NCBI GenBank assembly: GCA_030528995.1 | Contig: JAUMXR010000001.1 | Location: forward strand, 1-47,649 | DNA from: Candidatus Saccharimonadota bacterium | GTDB taxonomy: Bacteria > Patescibacteriota > Saccharimonadia > Saccharimonadales > Saccharimonadaceae | Direction of reading: 5' to 3' | Length of the DNA: 47,649 nt | In this document: in pieces, positions 46,870-47,649 of the stretch | Position numbering within the stretch: the stretch's first letter is position 1 | Layout: the number at the start of each line of letters is the position of its first letter | Program-made: the position numbers and the translations under genes | The notes under the pieces: generated by a model | What the model saw: the letters and a program-made list of their open reading frames with translations, nothing else | Databases searched by the model: none | What the model was told of the DNA's origin: nothing

Positions 46870-47649
46870 TTAAGAGTTTAGAGGCATAATAATATGAGTG
46901 TAGTTACTATTTTTCTTATTACGAAGTACTACTGGAGCTACGTGGTCGGAGAACTTAAAGTCAATTTCTGGTTCTTCTAGAGAATTAAGGGCATCCAGGA
47001 GGAAGCGTGAGTTAAGATTAACGCGACCAGATTTGGTGACTGGAGTTTCAATCTTGGAATCGTTTTCACCAAATTCGTTAGCAATAGATTTGACCAGAAA
47101 AGTATCCGGCTCAGTGGTTTCACAGATAATAGAACCACCAACTGAACGAGCAAAGAGAGCAGCAAGCTTTGTAACACGAATCAATTCCTCGCGATTTAAT
47201 ACTGCTTCTATGTTACTATCTTTAGGGATGAGTTTTTGATAGTCTGGGAAACTGGCATCTATGAGTTTAGAGATAACTTCAATTTCACCCAAGCGGAAGC
47301 GAACCAAATCTTCATTAAAGGAGATTTCCACTTCTTCAACATCATCACCGATAGCACGAAGGACTTCTTGGAGGGAGGAGGAGGGAACGATGGCTTTAAC
47401 TTCACTTTTCACCTTATCTATAAGTTTCTTCTCGGCAAGACGATAGCCATCGGTAGCAGCGATAGCTAAAGTGTCGTCGACTGTATTAAAATACACCCCA
47501 GTGAGAGCTGGGCGGGTAAGATCATTTGAACTCGCTATCATAACTTGGCCGACGCTGGCTTTAAACTCATCAACACCGATTTTATAAGTGACAGCGTCTT
47601 TTTCGTTAAGCTCTGGGAGTTCAGGGAAATCATCAGCAAGAGCACCATT
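46870..47649 (-). CDS. dnaN: DNA polymerase III beta clamp, 5' end beyond window
   Basis: 260 codons of the sliding clamp. The frame is open to the window edge (FPELPELNEKDAVTYKIGVDE precedes MIASSNDLTRPALTGVYF), so the internal ATG at 47541 is not the start. Later markers are DGYRLAEKK, ASFPDYQKLIP, NSRFLLDALN and the C-terminal THIIMPLNS, close to the usual MPMR end. It tethers polymerase III to DNA. Its location next to recF implies dnaA and oriC lie off the right edge. Confidence 0.96.
   Translation of the reverse strand, partial: NGALADDFPELPELNEKDAVTYKIGVDEFKASVGQVMIASSNDLTRPALTGVYFNTVDDTLAIAATDGYRLAEKKLIDKVKSEVKAIVPSSSLQEVLRAIGDDVEEVEISFNEDLVRFRLGEIEVISKLIDASFPDYQKLIPKDSNIEAVLNREELIRVTKLAALFARSVGGSIICETTEPDTFLVKSIANEFGENDSKIETPVTKSGRVNLNSRFLLDALNSLEEPEIDFKFSDHVAPVVLRNKKNSNYTHIIMPLNS

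Noticed and set aside
46870-47541. dnaN starting at the internal ATG 47541
   Set aside because: The frame stays open to the window edge with clamp-like sequence, so the true start is outside the window.
1-47649. CRISPR array, rRNA operon, prophage or integrase genes
   Set aside because: No regularly spaced repeats, no rRNA sequence, and no recombinase or phage structural gene was seen in any frame.

Overview
The window looks like chromosome from a small-genome Patescibacteria (CPR) bacterium, most likely a Candidatus Saccharibacteria (TM7) member. This is inferred from a compact type IV pilus operon, a MurE without the usual N-terminal domain, FemAB-type ligases, very tight gene packing, and no biosynthetic pathway other than peptidoglycan functions. 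UGA is a stop codon here (for example at the end of the CAP-domain gene), which argues against Absconditabacteria and Gracilibacteria. The right end carries recF and the 3' part of dnaN, so the replication origin probably lies just beyond it.

Layout. 1-7970 (minus): type IV pilus operon pilM-pilN-pilO-orf104-pilB-pilT-pilC and a type IV prepilin cut by the window edge; pilT and the prepilin have extra promoters. 8010-10345 (minus): rpsF-ssb-rpsR-efp-tlyA-like operon. 10355-12553 (minus): ftsK. 12646-12720: tRNA-Gln. 12743-25782: a mosaic of small membrane proteins, a methyltransferase-like protein, a 7TM sensor-like/CAP pair, a frameshifted rlmH, tsaD, a three-gene operon built around a VWA lipoprotein, a P-type ATPase and orphan genes. 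25815-28768 (minus): two FemAB-type ligases around a DUF3137-like membrane protein. 28769-29145: a structured stretch without genes, then a transposase N-terminal fragment. 29385-35588: an orphan gene, valS, a PAP2-HIT pair and two more orphans. 35671-37943: tRNA-Arg, tRNA-Ser, a RhuM-Fic fusion and a degenerate Mur-ligase homologue. 37912-41241 (minus): ABC transporter plus murE operon. 41444-41533: second tRNA-Ser. 41574-47649: membrane protein, TrmA/RlmD-like methyltransferase, a 758-residue membrane-anchored protein, recF and dnaN.

Two styles of gene expression stand out. Many core genes have a -10 box (TATAAT or close variant, often as TGTGCTATAAT) ending 6-7 bases before ATG, so their mRNAs should be leaderless. 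In contrast, most of the unrecognised genes are self-contained units with a -35/17-18 bp/-10 promoter or TATAAT box, a leader, a strong GGAGG-type ribosome binding site and usually their own hairpin terminator. They look like independently acquired cassettes.

The most unusual signal is a set of long inverted-repeat elements inserted in frame inside three protein genes (tlyA-like, P-type ATPase, TrmA-like). Two share a clearly related core, and both of those sit in the same loop of the methyltransferase fold. They resemble, in concept, the Rickettsia palindromic elements. Both tRNA-Ser genes are also followed by a partial second copy of their own 3' end, and three of the four tRNA genes appear to have almost no 5' leader.
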